From contig CALMMC010000091.1 in the NCBI GenBank assembly GCA_937868205.1, positions 1 through 64,000 on the forward strand: a stretch of DNA of 64,000 nt, written 5' to 3'. Below, in pieces: positions 42,249 through 54,136 of the stretch. Both the position numbers and the translations under genes were made by a program. The notes below the pieces were generated by a model. That model worked only from the letters and a program-made list of their open reading frames with translations, searched no databases and was not told where the DNA came from. Position 1 is the stretch's first letter. Each line of letters begins with the position of its first letter. This DNA comes from JAAZPG01 sp012797375. GTDB lineage: Bacteria; Acidobacteriota; Aminicenantia; Aminicenantales; UBA4085.

Positions 42249-43547
42249 TTATTCCGCGGCCGGACCGCCGGGGCCGGCCAGCCGCGCGAGGATGTCCTCG
42301 AAAATCGCCCGGGCTTCCGCCTCGAAGCGCGGGCGGGAAAACCTCCGGGCTTTCTCCCGGGCGGCCCGCCCCAGGGCTTCTCTTTTTCCCGGATCCCGGA
42401 GAAGGAACAACGTCCTCTCCAAGAGGCGGGCCGTGGAGCCGACCAGGAATCCGTTGATTCCATCGTCGACGATCTCCGGGAGTCCGCCGCCGGAAAAAAC
42501 GAGCGGGACGACGGCGTTCTGCATGGCTTCCACCGTGGTCATCCCGAAATGCTCCGTTTGGCCGGGATCCTCGCCGTTCAGGCCGCACATGTGCCAGAAC
42601 AGGGCCGCGTCCCGGTAAAGGGATTTCAACTCGGCCGCGGTGACGTTGACCCGGAGCTCGATCCGGCCGGCCGCTCCGGCGGCCAACTCCCTCAAGCCGT
42701 CCAAATAGGCGTTCCCGGGCCCGCTTCCCCCGGCCAGGACGAACGTCCAGCCGTCCGCCGCCTCCGGCCTTTCCCGGAGAAGCTTCAAGAAAACCGTGAT
42801 CATCTCCCTCTGCCTCTTGAATCCCTCCGGTTCGAAGCGGGAGGCGGAAAGGATCAGCTTCTTCTTGGGACCGGCGTCCCCTTCGGCCTCCATGTCGACG
42901 GGCGGATAGAGAAGCCGGTGGGGCGAAAACCCCCATTTTTTTTCGATCCAGGCGGCCGTGTAGCGGCTGTTGCAGACCACCCGGGTGTACCGGTCGGCGT
43001 AAAAATAAGTCCGCGGCCGCCGTTCCGGGAAATGGCAGATGAACACGGAGACGGGAGCCAGGGGAAAGACCATCTCGTTCATGCTGTTGTTGACGAAGAC
43101 GTCATAGCCGCCGCTTTCCCGGCTGAGGCGGTGGAACGGATTTTCATCGGCCCGTCCGACCAAGGCCGGGTCGAGATGGATCAAGTTCCGCTCGTCGTAG
43201 AAGGGAATCGGGACCACTTTGACCGGGCAGCCGGAGAGGTCCAAGCCGTACCATCGCCGGAATTCCTCCGGCCCGACATCGCGGTTGGCCAGGATCGTGA
43301 GGTCGAACATGTCCCGGAGGGCGGCGGCCATGGTCAGCCCGTATTTCTGGGCCCCGCCGATGAAATGAAAGGCATGATCATAGACGGCCAGGGTCGGTTT
43401 CCGGAGGCCGAGAGCCAGTTCCCGCCTCCGAAGGGCGTTGACGGCGGCCTGGATTCCCCGGCTTCGGACGAGTTCGGCCGTTTCGGCGGCCGGTTCGGCC
43501 CCGCCCATCCGCTGATCCATTTTTCCGCTCATCTCCCTTCCGTCCAT
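42249..43547 (-). CDS. Glycosyltransferase family 4 protein
   Basis: 432 residues, ATG 43547 with GGAAGGA upstream. A ~45-residue polar N-terminal extension precedes the first Rossmann half (TLAVYDHAFHFIGGAQKYGLTMAAAL). The second half has RYTRVVCNSRYTAAWIEKKWG, KKLILSASRFEPEGFKRQ and the donor-site EHFGMTTVEAM of GT4 enzymes, with GGGLPEIVDDGINGFLV after it. Retaining transfer of a sugar nucleotide onto a lipid-linked glycan at the inner face is expected. The order coiled-coil protein, GT4, TrmN6, Wzm, Wzt, HldE on one strand suggests one surface-glycan operon. Confidence 0.9.
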   Translation of the reverse strand: MDGREMSGKMDQRMGGAEPAAETAELVRSRGIQAAVNALRRRELALGLRKPTLAVYDHAFHFIGGAQKYGLTMAAALRDMFDLTILANRDVGPEEFRRWYGLDLSGCPVKVVPIPFYDERNLIHLDPALVGRADENPFHRLSRESGGYDVFVNNSMNEMVFPLAPVSVFICHFPERRPRTYFYADRYTRVVCNSRYTAAWIEKKWGFSPHRLLYPPVDMEAEGDAGPKKKLILSASRFEPEGFKRQREMITVFLKLLRERPEAADGWTFVLAGGSGPGNAYLDGLRELAAGAAGRIELRVNVTAAELKSLYRDAALFWHMCGLNGEDPGQTEHFGMTTVEAMQNAVVPLVFSGGGLPEIVDDGINGFLVGSTARLLERTLFLLRDPGKREALGRAAREKARRFSRPRFEAEARAIFEDILARLAGPGGPAAE

Positions 43548-43567
43548 GTCCTTCCGAAAGCCGGCGT

Positions 43568-44083
43568 TCAGCCCCGCCCCGGATGTTCGGGACCGCTCGA
43601 ACCCGGCTCCGCCGCCCGCAAGTCCTCGAGCTTCGCCCGGAGAAGGACCAGGTCCTCCTCGCAGCCGGCGATTCGCGCTTCCAAGGCTTTAAACCGCGCC
43701 TGCCCCCGGACGTCCCGCACATGCAGGGCCCGCAACAGGTCCAAGATCCGCCGGTTGAACTGGCGCTGTCGCTCCAGGAAGACATTGAACTGGGCGAACG
43801 TCGTTTCCAGAAGGACCCGTTTCAAGAAAACGATCGGCCGGCCGATGGTTTTCCGATGGGAGGAGACCGCCCGAAGATCCGGCCGGGCCTCGGCCAGGGC
43901 GTCCATCGAGGCCAGGACCTCCTGGAGATGGATCTCGAGCTCCCGATCCGAGTAACCTTCCACAGGCGCGGAAAACTCCCTGTCGATTTCGCCGCCGAAG
44001 AGCTTCCGGATGTCGGCCAGCTCCTCCCGCTTGCGGTCCAGCTCCTCTCTCAGCCGCCGGATTTCCTTCTCAAGCTTGTTCAT
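43568..44083 (-). CDS. Coiled-coil protein of the glycan cluster, unknown function
   Basis: 171 residues, ATG 44083, overlapping the preceding glycosyltransferase by 14 nt. Residues 1-30 and about 125-160 are highly charged heptad coils (NKLEKEIRRLREELDRKREEL; ARFKALEARIAGCEEDLVLLRAKLEDL). Between them is a compact region with RKTIGRPIVFLKRVLLETTFAQFNVFLERQRQFNRR, similar to segments next to methyltransferases in O-antigen loci. No membrane segment. It may scaffold the glycosyltransferases or measure chain length, as coiled-coil partners do in some ABC-dependent O-antigen systems. That role is inference. Confidence 0.7.
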   Translation of the reverse strand: MNKLEKEIRRLREELDRKREELADIRKLFGGEIDREFSAPVEGYSDRELEIHLQEVLASMDALAEARPDLRAVSSHRKTIGRPIVFLKRVLLETTFAQFNVFLERQRQFNRRILDLLRALHVRDVRGQARFKALEARIAGCEEDLVLLRAKLEDLRAAEPGSSGPEHPGRG

Positions 44084-46664
44084 CTTCGACCGCCTTTCCA
44101 GAAAGAGATGGGGAGCCCAGCAGGCCCGTCATGATATCCTGAACCTGGGCGACGGAAATGCCCTGGATGCAGCGCGCCTCGGAAAACAGGCAGTTTTGCG
44201 AGCAGGGATTGCACGTCAAACCCAGGTGGACGACCGCGTGGGCCGGCCCCCAAGGCCGGAAGCGGGCGTATTCACCCGGCCCGAACAGGCCGACGGAAAC
44301 GACCCCCGCGGCGACCGCGATATGCATCGGGCCGGAGTCGTTGCCGACGAAGTACCGGCAGGATCTCAGGACGGCGGCCATCTCCCGGATCGTCGTCTTC
44401 CCGGCCAGGTTCACCGTCCCCTCCGGCTTCAATCCGCGCTCGATCTCCGCGGCCAGCGCCGTTTCGGATTTCGCGGCCAGGATCAGGATCCGGGCGCCAT
44501 GGACGTCCTGGAGCCACCGCCCGAGGGCGACGAACCGCTCCGCCGGCCAGCGGCGGAATTCCCAGCGCGCGCCGGGAGCGAAGGCGATCACGAGCTCCCC
44601 GGAGCCGATCCGATGCCCATCCAGGAGGTTCCGGGCTTTTTGTTCATCGTCGGCGGTCGTCCAAACCTTCAAGGACGCGTCCTCGGACCGTCCTCCGAGA
44701 TGACGGAGGAGATCCGCCTGGTACTCGACCTCATGCTTCTCGGCGCCCCGCGCCGGGCCGTCGGTGATCAGGCCGTTGAGGCCGTTTCTTCCCGGTTTGG
44801 CCGGGGCGTTCGGCGGATTGAGGTAAGCCACCCGCCTCGGGGCGCCGCTGGCGGCCATCAGGATCAGGGAAGCCGCCTGGGGGGCGTCGTTGTTCCAGCG
44901 CAGGGAAACCGCCAAGTCGAAGCGGCGCTTCCGGAACGTCCGGACGGCCAGGGTCAATCCTTTCAACCACCACCGGACGCTTCCGTAAAAGGCGTCGTTC
45001 CAACGAGCGAAGCTCCGGTAGGGAAAAGTCAGGATCTCGTCGACCTCGGGACATTTTTCGATGATATTCAGGCCGCCGGGATGGACGGCCAGGACGATCT
45101 TCGACCGGGGCAGGAGCGTCCGCAGGTTCCGCAGAAACGGCCCGGACAAGACGATATCGCCGAGGTCGGCCAATTGGACGACGAGCACTTCCCGCGGCTC
45201 GCCGCCGGCCGGCCGGGAGCGCCTCCGGCCGAGCCAGCGATGGATTCCCTTCAGGACCGGAGGAAACGCGAGGAGAGACAGCCGGCAGGCGGCGATCCGC
45301 GCCCCGCCTTTCAGCTTGGCGGCCACCGCCTTCGGCCGAAACAGGCGCCGGATCCGAATGAGTACGCCGCTCCAACGGAGCCAGCGCTCGGGGCGGCCGG
45401 ACGCGGACACGGCCTCGCCGCCGGCCGCGTCCTCCTCGTCCCGGGATACGGCCGAAAACGGCCGGGGATCCGCGGCGATCTCCTCCAGGATCTTTTCGAC
45501 CGCTTCCACGGTCCGGTCGAGCCTGAACCGCTCCTCGATCGTTTTCCGGGCGTTCCGCCGCAGCATTTCCCGGAGGGCCGGATCGTCCAGCAGCCGCCGG
45601 ACGGCCCGGGCGCAGGCTTCCGGATTTTCCGGAGGAACGACCAGGGCGTTGCGGCCGTCCTCAAGGACCTCGGAATTCCCGCCCCGGGCGGCGGCCACGA
45701 CCGGAAGGCCGCAAGCCATCGCTTCCAGCAGGGCCGGGGTGATGGATCCCACTCGGGCCGCGGGATGGAGGAACAGGTCGTGGCCGAGAAGCATGTCCGG
45801 CGACGACATGTCCGGGGCATACTCGACAAAGGAAACATCGCCGGCCGCGCCGGCTTGTTCCGCCCGGTCCTGCAGGGACACGAGGATCTCGGGGAAGCCG
45901 GAAAGCGGCCCGGCGACCGTCAGCGTCAAACCGGCCCCGTCCGGATCTCTCTTCAGCAAGCCCAGGGTCCGGACGGCGACGTCGGCGCCGTCCTCGGGCG
46001 TCACCGGCCCGAGAAAAAGCATGCGGGCCGGCCGCGCCCCGGTCGTTTCCTTATAGGCGAAACGGCGGAGATCGACGCCCGGCGGGACGACGACCGCCCG
46101 GCGGACCGGCTTGCCGACGCGTTCCGTCGCCTCCAGGACATACCGGCTGGTGAAGACGGCCGGAAGCTCGTGGAGAGGACGGGGGAAAGCGGAAAGGCCG
46201 AAGCGGCGGGTGAGAAAGCGGATCGCCCTCCGCCCGCGCGTTCCGCGGGGCTGCTCACGGTACCAGAGGTCCCGTTCCCAAACGGCCAGGCCGTCGCCGT
46301 CGACATAGAGGCAGGAGGCGACTCCTAAGCTTTCAGCCAGAAGCGGCAGCGAAGCCGAAATCCGGGGCAAACCGAAGAAGAGCGCCGCCGCGGGCCGGAA
46401 TCCGAGGATGGATTCCCGAAGGGCGGCCTGGTTGGCCAGCTCCTTCCGGAAAACGTCAGACCAGGCGTTCCGGTCGGCCCGGTCGCGGACAAGCCGGCGA
46501 AGGACGGGCTCCGTCCCAAGGGACGCGCCCGGAAACGTCCCGCCGGCCAGCACGCGGACTTCGTGTCCCCTCCGGGTCAGACCCTCGACGAGGCCGCGGC
46601 AGGCGAGATCCGCGGAAGTCCGGTCCGCGGGAGGATAGCCGCCGGTCACGACGAGGATGCGCAT
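44070..46664 (-). CDS. Fusion of a GT4 glycosyltransferase and a GT9 heptosyltransferase
   Basis: 864 residues, ATG 46664. Residues 1-385 form a complete GT4 enzyme: ILVVTGGYPPADRTSA start, VVPPGVDLRRFAYKE, and SITPALLEAMACGLPVVAAA with the donor-site Glu. A linker (about 390-470) with a basic amphipathic stretch (LIRIRRLFRPKAVAAKLKGG) follows. Residues 475-850 are a GT9 (WaaF/WaaC-like) enzyme: VLVVQLADLGDIVLSGPFLRNLR, AFAPGARWEFRRWPAERF, FVGNDSGPMHIAVA and the late CNPCSQNCLFSEARC cluster. No frameshift signal separates the halves. It likely adds two successive sugars, one possibly heptose from the HldE pathway. Confidence 0.88.
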   Translation of the reverse strand: MRILVVTGGYPPADRTSADLACRGLVEGLTRRGHEVRVLAGGTFPGASLGTEPVLRRLVRDRADRNAWSDVFRKELANQAALRESILGFRPAAALFFGLPRISASLPLLAESLGVASCLYVDGDGLAVWERDLWYREQPRGTRGRRAIRFLTRRFGLSAFPRPLHELPAVFTSRYVLEATERVGKPVRRAVVVPPGVDLRRFAYKETTGARPARMLFLGPVTPEDGADVAVRTLGLLKRDPDGAGLTLTVAGPLSGFPEILVSLQDRAEQAGAAGDVSFVEYAPDMSSPDMLLGHDLFLHPAARVGSITPALLEAMACGLPVVAAARGGNSEVLEDGRNALVVPPENPEACARAVRRLLDDPALREMLRRNARKTIEERFRLDRTVEAVEKILEEIAADPRPFSAVSRDEEDAAGGEAVSASGRPERWLRWSGVLIRIRRLFRPKAVAAKLKGGARIAACRLSLLAFPPVLKGIHRWLGRRRSRPAGGEPREVLVVQLADLGDIVLSGPFLRNLRTLLPRSKIVLAVHPGGLNIIEKCPEVDEILTFPYRSFARWNDAFYGSVRWWLKGLTLAVRTFRKRRFDLAVSLRWNNDAPQAASLILMAASGAPRRVAYLNPPNAPAKPGRNGLNGLITDGPARGAEKHEVEYQADLLRHLGGRSEDASLKVWTTADDEQKARNLLDGHRIGSGELVIAFAPGARWEFRRWPAERFVALGRWLQDVHGARILILAAKSETALAAEIERGLKPEGTVNLAGKTTIREMAAVLRSCRYFVGNDSGPMHIAVAAGVVSVGLFGPGEYARFRPWGPAHAVVHLGLTCNPCSQNCLFSEARCIQGISVAQVQDIMTGLLGSPSLSGKAVEDEQA

Positions 46665-47073
46665 GCGTCTTCTCTCTTTATCCCGGATTATTCATAAATA
46701 TTTTAAAATTCTCATATATCATTTTTTATGAATAAGATAGAAATATGAGGATTGACCCTTCGGACGATGCTCAGCTCACCCTGCGAGCCGAAGCAAGTCC
46801 CGCACGAACCTTGTGAGTCGGGGCGAGCCGAAAGGACCGCATCTGCTTCGTTGCGAAGGATTCGCCGTGCGGCCAGCACGGGCTTTGCCGTCCTCATCCT
46901 CGTGGTATCAAGGATGAGGGCAGCGTCACCCTTCACGCCTCGCATCTGCGACTCTCTCGACTCGTGCATAATCCAGGTTATCTCTTTTTTTTCAAATATA
47001 TATCATCATTGGATAAATTTTGGCAAACCGGGCGCGGGCGGGGGTTCCCGGGGGGGAACGCGGGACCTGGAAA
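46665..47073. other. AT-flanked, hairpin-rich intergenic block, possible small mobile or structured element
   Basis: 409 bp between the fusion glycosyltransferase start and atpC stop. Its edges (46687-46750, 46980-47030) are far more AT-rich than the rest of the window, while the core is GC-rich. It contains TTATTCATAAA (46688-46698) / TTTATGAATAA (46725-46735), a nested CTCATAT (46711-46717) / ATATGAG (46743-46749), a perfect CCTCATCCT (46892-46900) / AGGATGAGG (46911-46919) hairpin, and a direct repeat GCGAGCCGAA (46783, 46823). An 85-residue minus-strand frame (46712-46969) lacks a ribosome site. GTTCCC/GGGAAC (47044-47059) could be a weak end signal for the atp operon. Confidence 0.5.
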
Positions 47074-47363
47074 TTATTCCGCCGAGGCAGCGGAGGAATC
47101 GGCGGCCGCCGTTTCGGTGAAAACCAGGACGGAATCCGGGCTGATTTCGGCGTACCCGCCGTCGATTTCGAACCGCTCCTCGTAGGCGCCTTGACGGTAC
47201 GACAGCGTGCCGCGCCCCAAGGCGACGACAAGCGGCCGATGGAGGGGAAAGACGCCGATCAGGCCGTCGATGGTCGGAATCTGGGCCTCGTCGGCCCGCG
47301 TCTCCACTAAAAGCGCGTCCGAAGTGACGACCCGGAGGCGAAAGCGGTCCGGCGCTTTATCGC

Positions 47364-47367
<4 letters not shown>
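47074..47367 (-). CDS. atpC: F-type ATP synthase epsilon subunit
   Basis: 97 residues, GTG start at 47367 overlapping the atpD stop (GTGA). Only the N-terminal beta-sandwich domain of epsilon is present (FRLRVVTSDALLVETRADEAQIPTIDGLIGVFPLHRPLVVALG...), followed by a short Ala/Ser/Glu tail; the C-terminal helical hairpin that inhibits hydrolysis in E. coli is missing. Short epsilon forms are known elsewhere. It couples gamma to the c-ring. It is the last gene of the atp cluster. Confidence 0.9.
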
Positions 47368-48797
<1,430 letters not shown>

Positions 48798-48814
48798 GGC
48801 GTTCTCCGTTGGAT

Positions 48815-49674
48815 TCAGGACTTGAGCGCCTCCACGGCGGTCATGATTTCGAGAAGCTCTTTGGTGATGCCCGCCTGGCGGGCTTTATTCAGGTTGAGGG
48901 TCAGGACCTCGATCAGCTCCTCGGCGTTGTTGGACGCGGCGTCCATGGCCATCATCCGGGCAGCCTGCTCGGCCGCCTGGGACTCGGCGTAGGCATGGAC
49001 GATTTGGGATTCGACGTATCGGGGCCAGTAGGCGGCGATGAGCGGAGATGGAAGAGGCTCCCAATCCGGGACGACGGCCCCGCCCTCCTCTCCGCCCCCG
49101 GAATCAACGGGCAGGATCCGGACGATGGCGAGCCGCGGGGCGAGAACGGACTTGAATTCGTTGTAGGCCGCGTAGACGGCGTCCGTTTCCAGGAAGAGGA
49201 ATTTTTCCATCAACCCGGCGGCCAAAGACCTCAGCTCCCCCGCTCCGATCCGATCCGTATGCTCGGCATAAGCCCGGTCGATGGGATAGGGGAGGCGCTT
49301 GAAAAACTGGGCCGCTTTCCGTCCGATCAGCTCGAGCCGGACACGGGCTTCCGGCTCCTTGCTTTTGAGGAATTCGAGGGTTTTCGCCAAAAGATTGGAG
49401 TTGAAGGCGCCGCACAGCCCCTTGTCCGAAGTCATGACGAGGACATCGATCGTCCGTTCCTCCCGGACGTCCAGGAACGGGTGGGCGTCCGGCCCGGCCC
49501 AGCCCGCCAGCCGCCCGACGGAATCAGGGAAGGAGTGCCAAAGCGGCCGGCCTTCAGCGATTGTCCGGGAGGCTTTCTTGTACTTGGCCGTGGCGACCGT
49601 CTTCATCGCCTTCGTAACCTGCTGGGAGTTGCGGACGCTCCGGATGCGCCGCCGCAGGTCGATCAGGTTGGCCA

Positions 49675-49675
<1 letters not shown>
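48815..49675 (-). CDS. atpG: F-type ATP synthase gamma subunit
   Basis: 286 residues, ATG 49675 sharing one base with the atpA stop (TGATG). The long N- and C-terminal helices of the rotor shaft are recognisable: ANLIDLRRRIRSVRNSQQVTKAMKTVATAKYKK and the C-terminal EELIEVLTLNLNKARQAGITKELLEIMTAVEAL. The conserved MTSDKGLCGAFNSNL is in the middle. It transmits rotation from the c-ring to the beta subunits. Confidence 0.96.
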
Positions 49676-51181
<1,506 letters not shown>

Positions 51182-51192
<11 letters not shown>

Positions 51193-51736
51193 GGGGCTCC
51201 CTTCCGCCGATGATGTCTTTAAGCCGCTGGAGCTCGCCCCGCAACGAGGCGTCATAAACCCGGTTTCCCTTGCGGATGAACAAGCCGCCGATGAGAGCCG
51301 GGTCGAGTCCGTAGGAACAGGAGACCGGGGCCTGCTCCAGGCGGGCGAGCTCCGCCTCCAGCCGGCTCTTTTGTTTCTCGGACAACAGCACGACCGACCG
51401 GACGTCGAACGTCCGGATTCCCCGGAGCTCCTTCCACTTGGCCGGCAGGTTACGGATGATCTCGGGCAGGAGGTCAAGCCGCCGCTGCCGGACGAGAAGG
51501 AGAAGAAACCGCTTCGACTTGTCGTGATAATCGACCCGGGCGAGGATTTCCTTGATGACAGCCGCTTTCTTTGTGGGACGCAGGAACGGACGGCTCAGCA
51601 GGGCGAACAGCCGCTCGTGGCCCTTCACGAGCCCGAGGAAATCCTCCAAGTCCTTCGACACAACCCGGTACTCGGATTCATCCGGGAGAGCTCCGGCCAA
51701 GCCCTCCGTATACCGTTTAATGAGCAGCGGATTCAT
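51182..51736 (-). CDS. atpH: F-type ATP synthase delta subunit
   Basis: 184 residues, ATG 51736, overlapping atpF by 20 nt. OSCP/delta fold: N-terminal six-helix domain (LLIKRYTEGLAGAL...LFALLSRPFLRPTKKAAVIKEIL) and C-terminal VVLLSEKQKSRLEAELARLEQAPVSCSYGLDPALIGGLFIRKGNRVYDASLRGELQRL-type region, where the IGGxxIRxGNxVYDxS pattern is diagnostic. It ties the peripheral stalk to the top of F1. Confidence 0.95.
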
Positions 51737-52304
51737 CGGACATCACCTTCAGCCGGTCGATGGACCGGTCGATCAAGTCGATGTGATCGGCTTCGGTCAG
51801 CCGTTTTTTGAGCCGTTCCTCGGCCAGGCCGGCGGCCAGCTCGGTCGTGTATTCCTTGAGCTCGCGGATGCCGGCCTGAAGCCGGACGGCCACTTCCTGG
51901 GCGGCCAGCGTCCGGATCCGCTCCGCTTCCCGCGAGGCGATATCCCGGATCCGCTCCGTCTCGGCCCGGGCCTCGGCCGCGGCCCGTTCCTTCAGCCGGG
52001 CGGCCTCGTCTTGGAGCTCGGCGACCCTGGTTGCGGCCTCGGTCAGCTTGGCTTCCGCCTCCTCCCGCTCGCGCCGGGCGTCGGCCAGCAGGTCGCGGAC
52101 CGTTTCGGCCTTCTTGTCCAGCATCGCCTGGAGGGGCTTCCGCAGAAAATAGAACAACGCCCCGAACAGGACGGCGAAGTTGATGACTTTCCAGAGAAAA
52201 TCCAATCCGCCGCCGCTGGCCGCGTGCTCCGCCTCCCCGGCGGCGAAACCGGCCGCCGGGAAGGAGACCAGCAGGAGAACGGCGAGGGCACGGAAAGCAT
52301 TCAT
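51717..52304 (-). CDS. atpF: F-type ATP synthase b subunit with signal-like N-terminus
   Basis: 195 residues, ATG 52304 overlapping the b' stop (ATGA). It begins with a signal-peptide-like stretch (MNAFRALAVLLLVSFPAAGFAAG) before the usual b-subunit transmembrane helix (FLWKVINFAVLFGALFYFL) and a long Glu/Ala/Arg-rich right-handed coiled coil. The extra N-terminal segment implies cleavage or a second membrane span; such leaders occur in some deltaproteobacterial-type b subunits. With b' it makes a heterodimeric peripheral stalk. Confidence 0.93.
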   Translation of the reverse strand: MNAFRALAVLLLVSFPAAGFAAGEAEHAASGGGLDFLWKVINFAVLFGALFYFLRKPLQAMLDKKAETVRDLLADARREREEAEAKLTEAATRVAELQDEAARLKERAAAEARAETERIRDIASREAERIRTLAAQEVAVRLQAGIRELKEYTTELAAGLAEERLKKRLTEADHIDLIDRSIDRLKVMSDESAAH

Positions 52305-52723
52305 GACCGATGCAACAGCTTTTCCTCGATTTTTTCCGAAAGGGGGACGGCTTCGACCCGCAGATCCTCTTTCAACCGGGCGACCTCGGCCGCGAACGCA
52401 GCCCGGGCGTTTTCGATCTCGGTCTTGGCCGCTTGTCCCGCTTCCGTGATCAACCGGTTTTTTTCCCGCAGCGCCTCGAGCTCGACCCGATCGCGCGTTT
52501 CCTCAGCTTCCAGGCGGGCCGCCTTGAGGCCGGCCTCGACCGCCTTCAGCCGGCGGGCCGTCTCGTCCAGGTTCGACTGGGCGGCGGCCATGTCGTCTTG
52601 GAGGCGTTTTTCCCGCGCGTCCATCACCCCCCGGAGCGGCTTGAAAAAAACCCGGTTCAGGACGACAACAAGAATCCAGACCAGGACGAAGGTGACAATG
52701 ACACTCGCGTCGATCTCAAGCAT
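52301..52723 (-). CDS. atpF: F-type ATP synthase b' subunit
   Basis: 140 residues, ATG 52723. One N-terminal transmembrane helix (VIVTFVLVWILVVVLNRVFF), the conserved KPLRGVMDAREKRLQDDM and a long charged coil identify a second b-type subunit. Organisms with b and b' build a heterodimeric stalk. It is the first gene of the cluster; weak promoter elements (TTGGAT at 52787-52782 with GATAAA 17 bp on) lie upstream. No a or c subunit genes occur in the window. Confidence 0.92.
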   Translation of the reverse strand: MLEIDASVIVTFVLVWILVVVLNRVFFKPLRGVMDAREKRLQDDMAAAQSNLDETARRLKAVEAGLKAARLEAEETRDRVELEALREKNRLITEAGQAAKTEIENARAAFAAEVARLKEDLRVEAVPLSEKIEEKLLHRS

Positions 52724-52807
52724 GAAAGGCCGTTCCGTTCGGTTATCGGAAATCCGAGTTTATCATATCGATTCGTTAAAAATCCAATTCCGGGCGGGAA
52801 CGGAGGC

Positions 52808-54136
52808 TCAGCGCGAACGGAGGATTTTTTTGACTTCTCCGACCAAAAAAAGACTCCCCGCAACGAAGACCGTCCCGCCCGGGCCGGCCAGGCGGCGGGC
52901 CTGGGCCAGGGCCTTTCCCAGGTCGGGTTCAAGAACGGTTTTCGAAGCAAACGCCGGCGCCTTGGCCAGGATTTCCTCCGGCGAGGCCGCCCGCTTGTAG
53001 GGGATCGTCGTCAGGATGATCCGGCGGACGGCGGGGAAGAGGATCCGGGCGATCCGGCCGACCGCCTTGTCTTTCATGACCGCGAAAACCAAAACGGGCC
53101 GGCGGGACGCCGCCGACTTGATGAACGCGGCCACGGCCTCGGCCCCGGCTTCGTTGTGGGCCCCGTCCAGGAAGACGCGCGGCCTCGTTCCGGCCCGCTC
53201 GAGCCGGCCTTCCCAGCGGGTGTCCCGGATTCCCTCCTCGATTTCCCGGATTCCAACCGGAGACCAGACCTTGTCCAGGACGCGGGCGGCGGCCGCGGCC
53301 ACGGCCGCGTTGCGGCCCTGGTGTTCCCCGGTCAGGGAAGGCGCGAGGCGGAAGACGTTCCCGCCCGCCCGGTAGAGGAACCTTCCTCCGCCGCGGAACC
53401 GCGACTCGAACGAGGCGCCGCGGCCGAAGACCTCGATCAAGGGGGCTTTCTCCTCCTCCGCCCGGCGCCGGATCACGGCCAGGGCCGGGCCGGGAGCGAC
53501 GCCGCTGACCACGGGAACGCCGGGCTTGATGATCCCGGCCTTTTCGAAGGCGATTTTCGCCAGGGTGTTTCCCAGGTATTCCATGTGGTCCCGGGACACG
53601 GTGGTGATGATCGAGACGAGGGGCCGGACGACGTTGGTCGCATCGAACCTCCCGCCCATCCCGACCTCCAAAACCGCGCCGTCGACGCGGTTCTCCCGAA
53701 AATGGAGCAAAGCCGCGGCCGTCAGGACCTCAAAATAAGTCGGCGAGACGTCGAGGACTCGGGCCGCCCGGAGCTCCTGGATTTTCGCCCGAATGACCGC
53801 GATCCGGAGACGGAACTCCCGTTCGGAAACCGGCCGGCCGTTGATCCGGATCCGCTCCTCGACCCGGACAAGGTGAGGGGACGTGTACAAGCCGATCCGG
53901 CGGCCGGACCGGGCCAGGATCGCGGCCAACATGGCCGCGACCGAACCCTTCCCGTTGGTTCCGGCGACGTGAATCAGGGGATAAGCCTCGTGAGGATCGC
54001 CCAGCCCCCTCAGCAGGGTCCGCATGTTGTCCAAGCCGAGCTTGATGCCGAACCGCTCCAAATCGGCTAAATACGCCCGGCAGGCGGCCGGAGAGAGGCT
54101 CTTCCCGGAAGGCGCGGCGGACCGCGGCGTGTTCAC
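52808..54136 (-). CDS. folC: Bifunctional folylpolyglutamate / dihydrofolate synthase
   Basis: 442 residues, GTG start at 54136 overlapping the accD stop (GTGA). FolC/Mur-ligase fold with P-loop HVAGTNGKGSVAAMLAAIL, the omega-loop segment TSPHLVRVEERIRINGRPVSE, LEVGMGGRFDATNVV, and FLDGAHNEAGAEAVAAF in the C-terminal domain. It adds glutamate to dihydropteroate and folates. The accD-folC order is common in bacteria. Confidence 0.95.
   Translation of the reverse strand: MNTPRSAAPSGKSLSPAACRAYLADLERFGIKLGLDNMRTLLRGLGDPHEAYPLIHVAGTNGKGSVAAMLAAILARSGRRIGLYTSPHLVRVEERIRINGRPVSEREFRLRIAVIRAKIQELRAARVLDVSPTYFEVLTAAALLHFRENRVDGAVLEVGMGGRFDATNVVRPLVSIITTVSRDHMEYLGNTLAKIAFEKAGIIKPGVPVVSGVAPGPALAVIRRRAEEEKAPLIEVFGRGASFESRFRGGGRFLYRAGGNVFRLAPSLTGEHQGRNAAVAAAAARVLDKVWSPVGIREIEEGIRDTRWEGRLERAGTRPRVFLDGAHNEAGAEAVAAFIKSAASRRPVLVFAVMKDKAVGRIARILFPAVRRIILTTIPYKRAASPEEILAKAPAFASKTVLEPDLGKALAQARRLAGPGGTVFVAGSLFLVGEVKKILRSR

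Noticed and set aside
46712..46969. 85-residue minus-strand frame in the AT-flanked block
   Set aside because: No ribosome site, and it runs through the hairpin and direct repeat of the block, which are better explained as nucleic-acid structure than as coding sequence.
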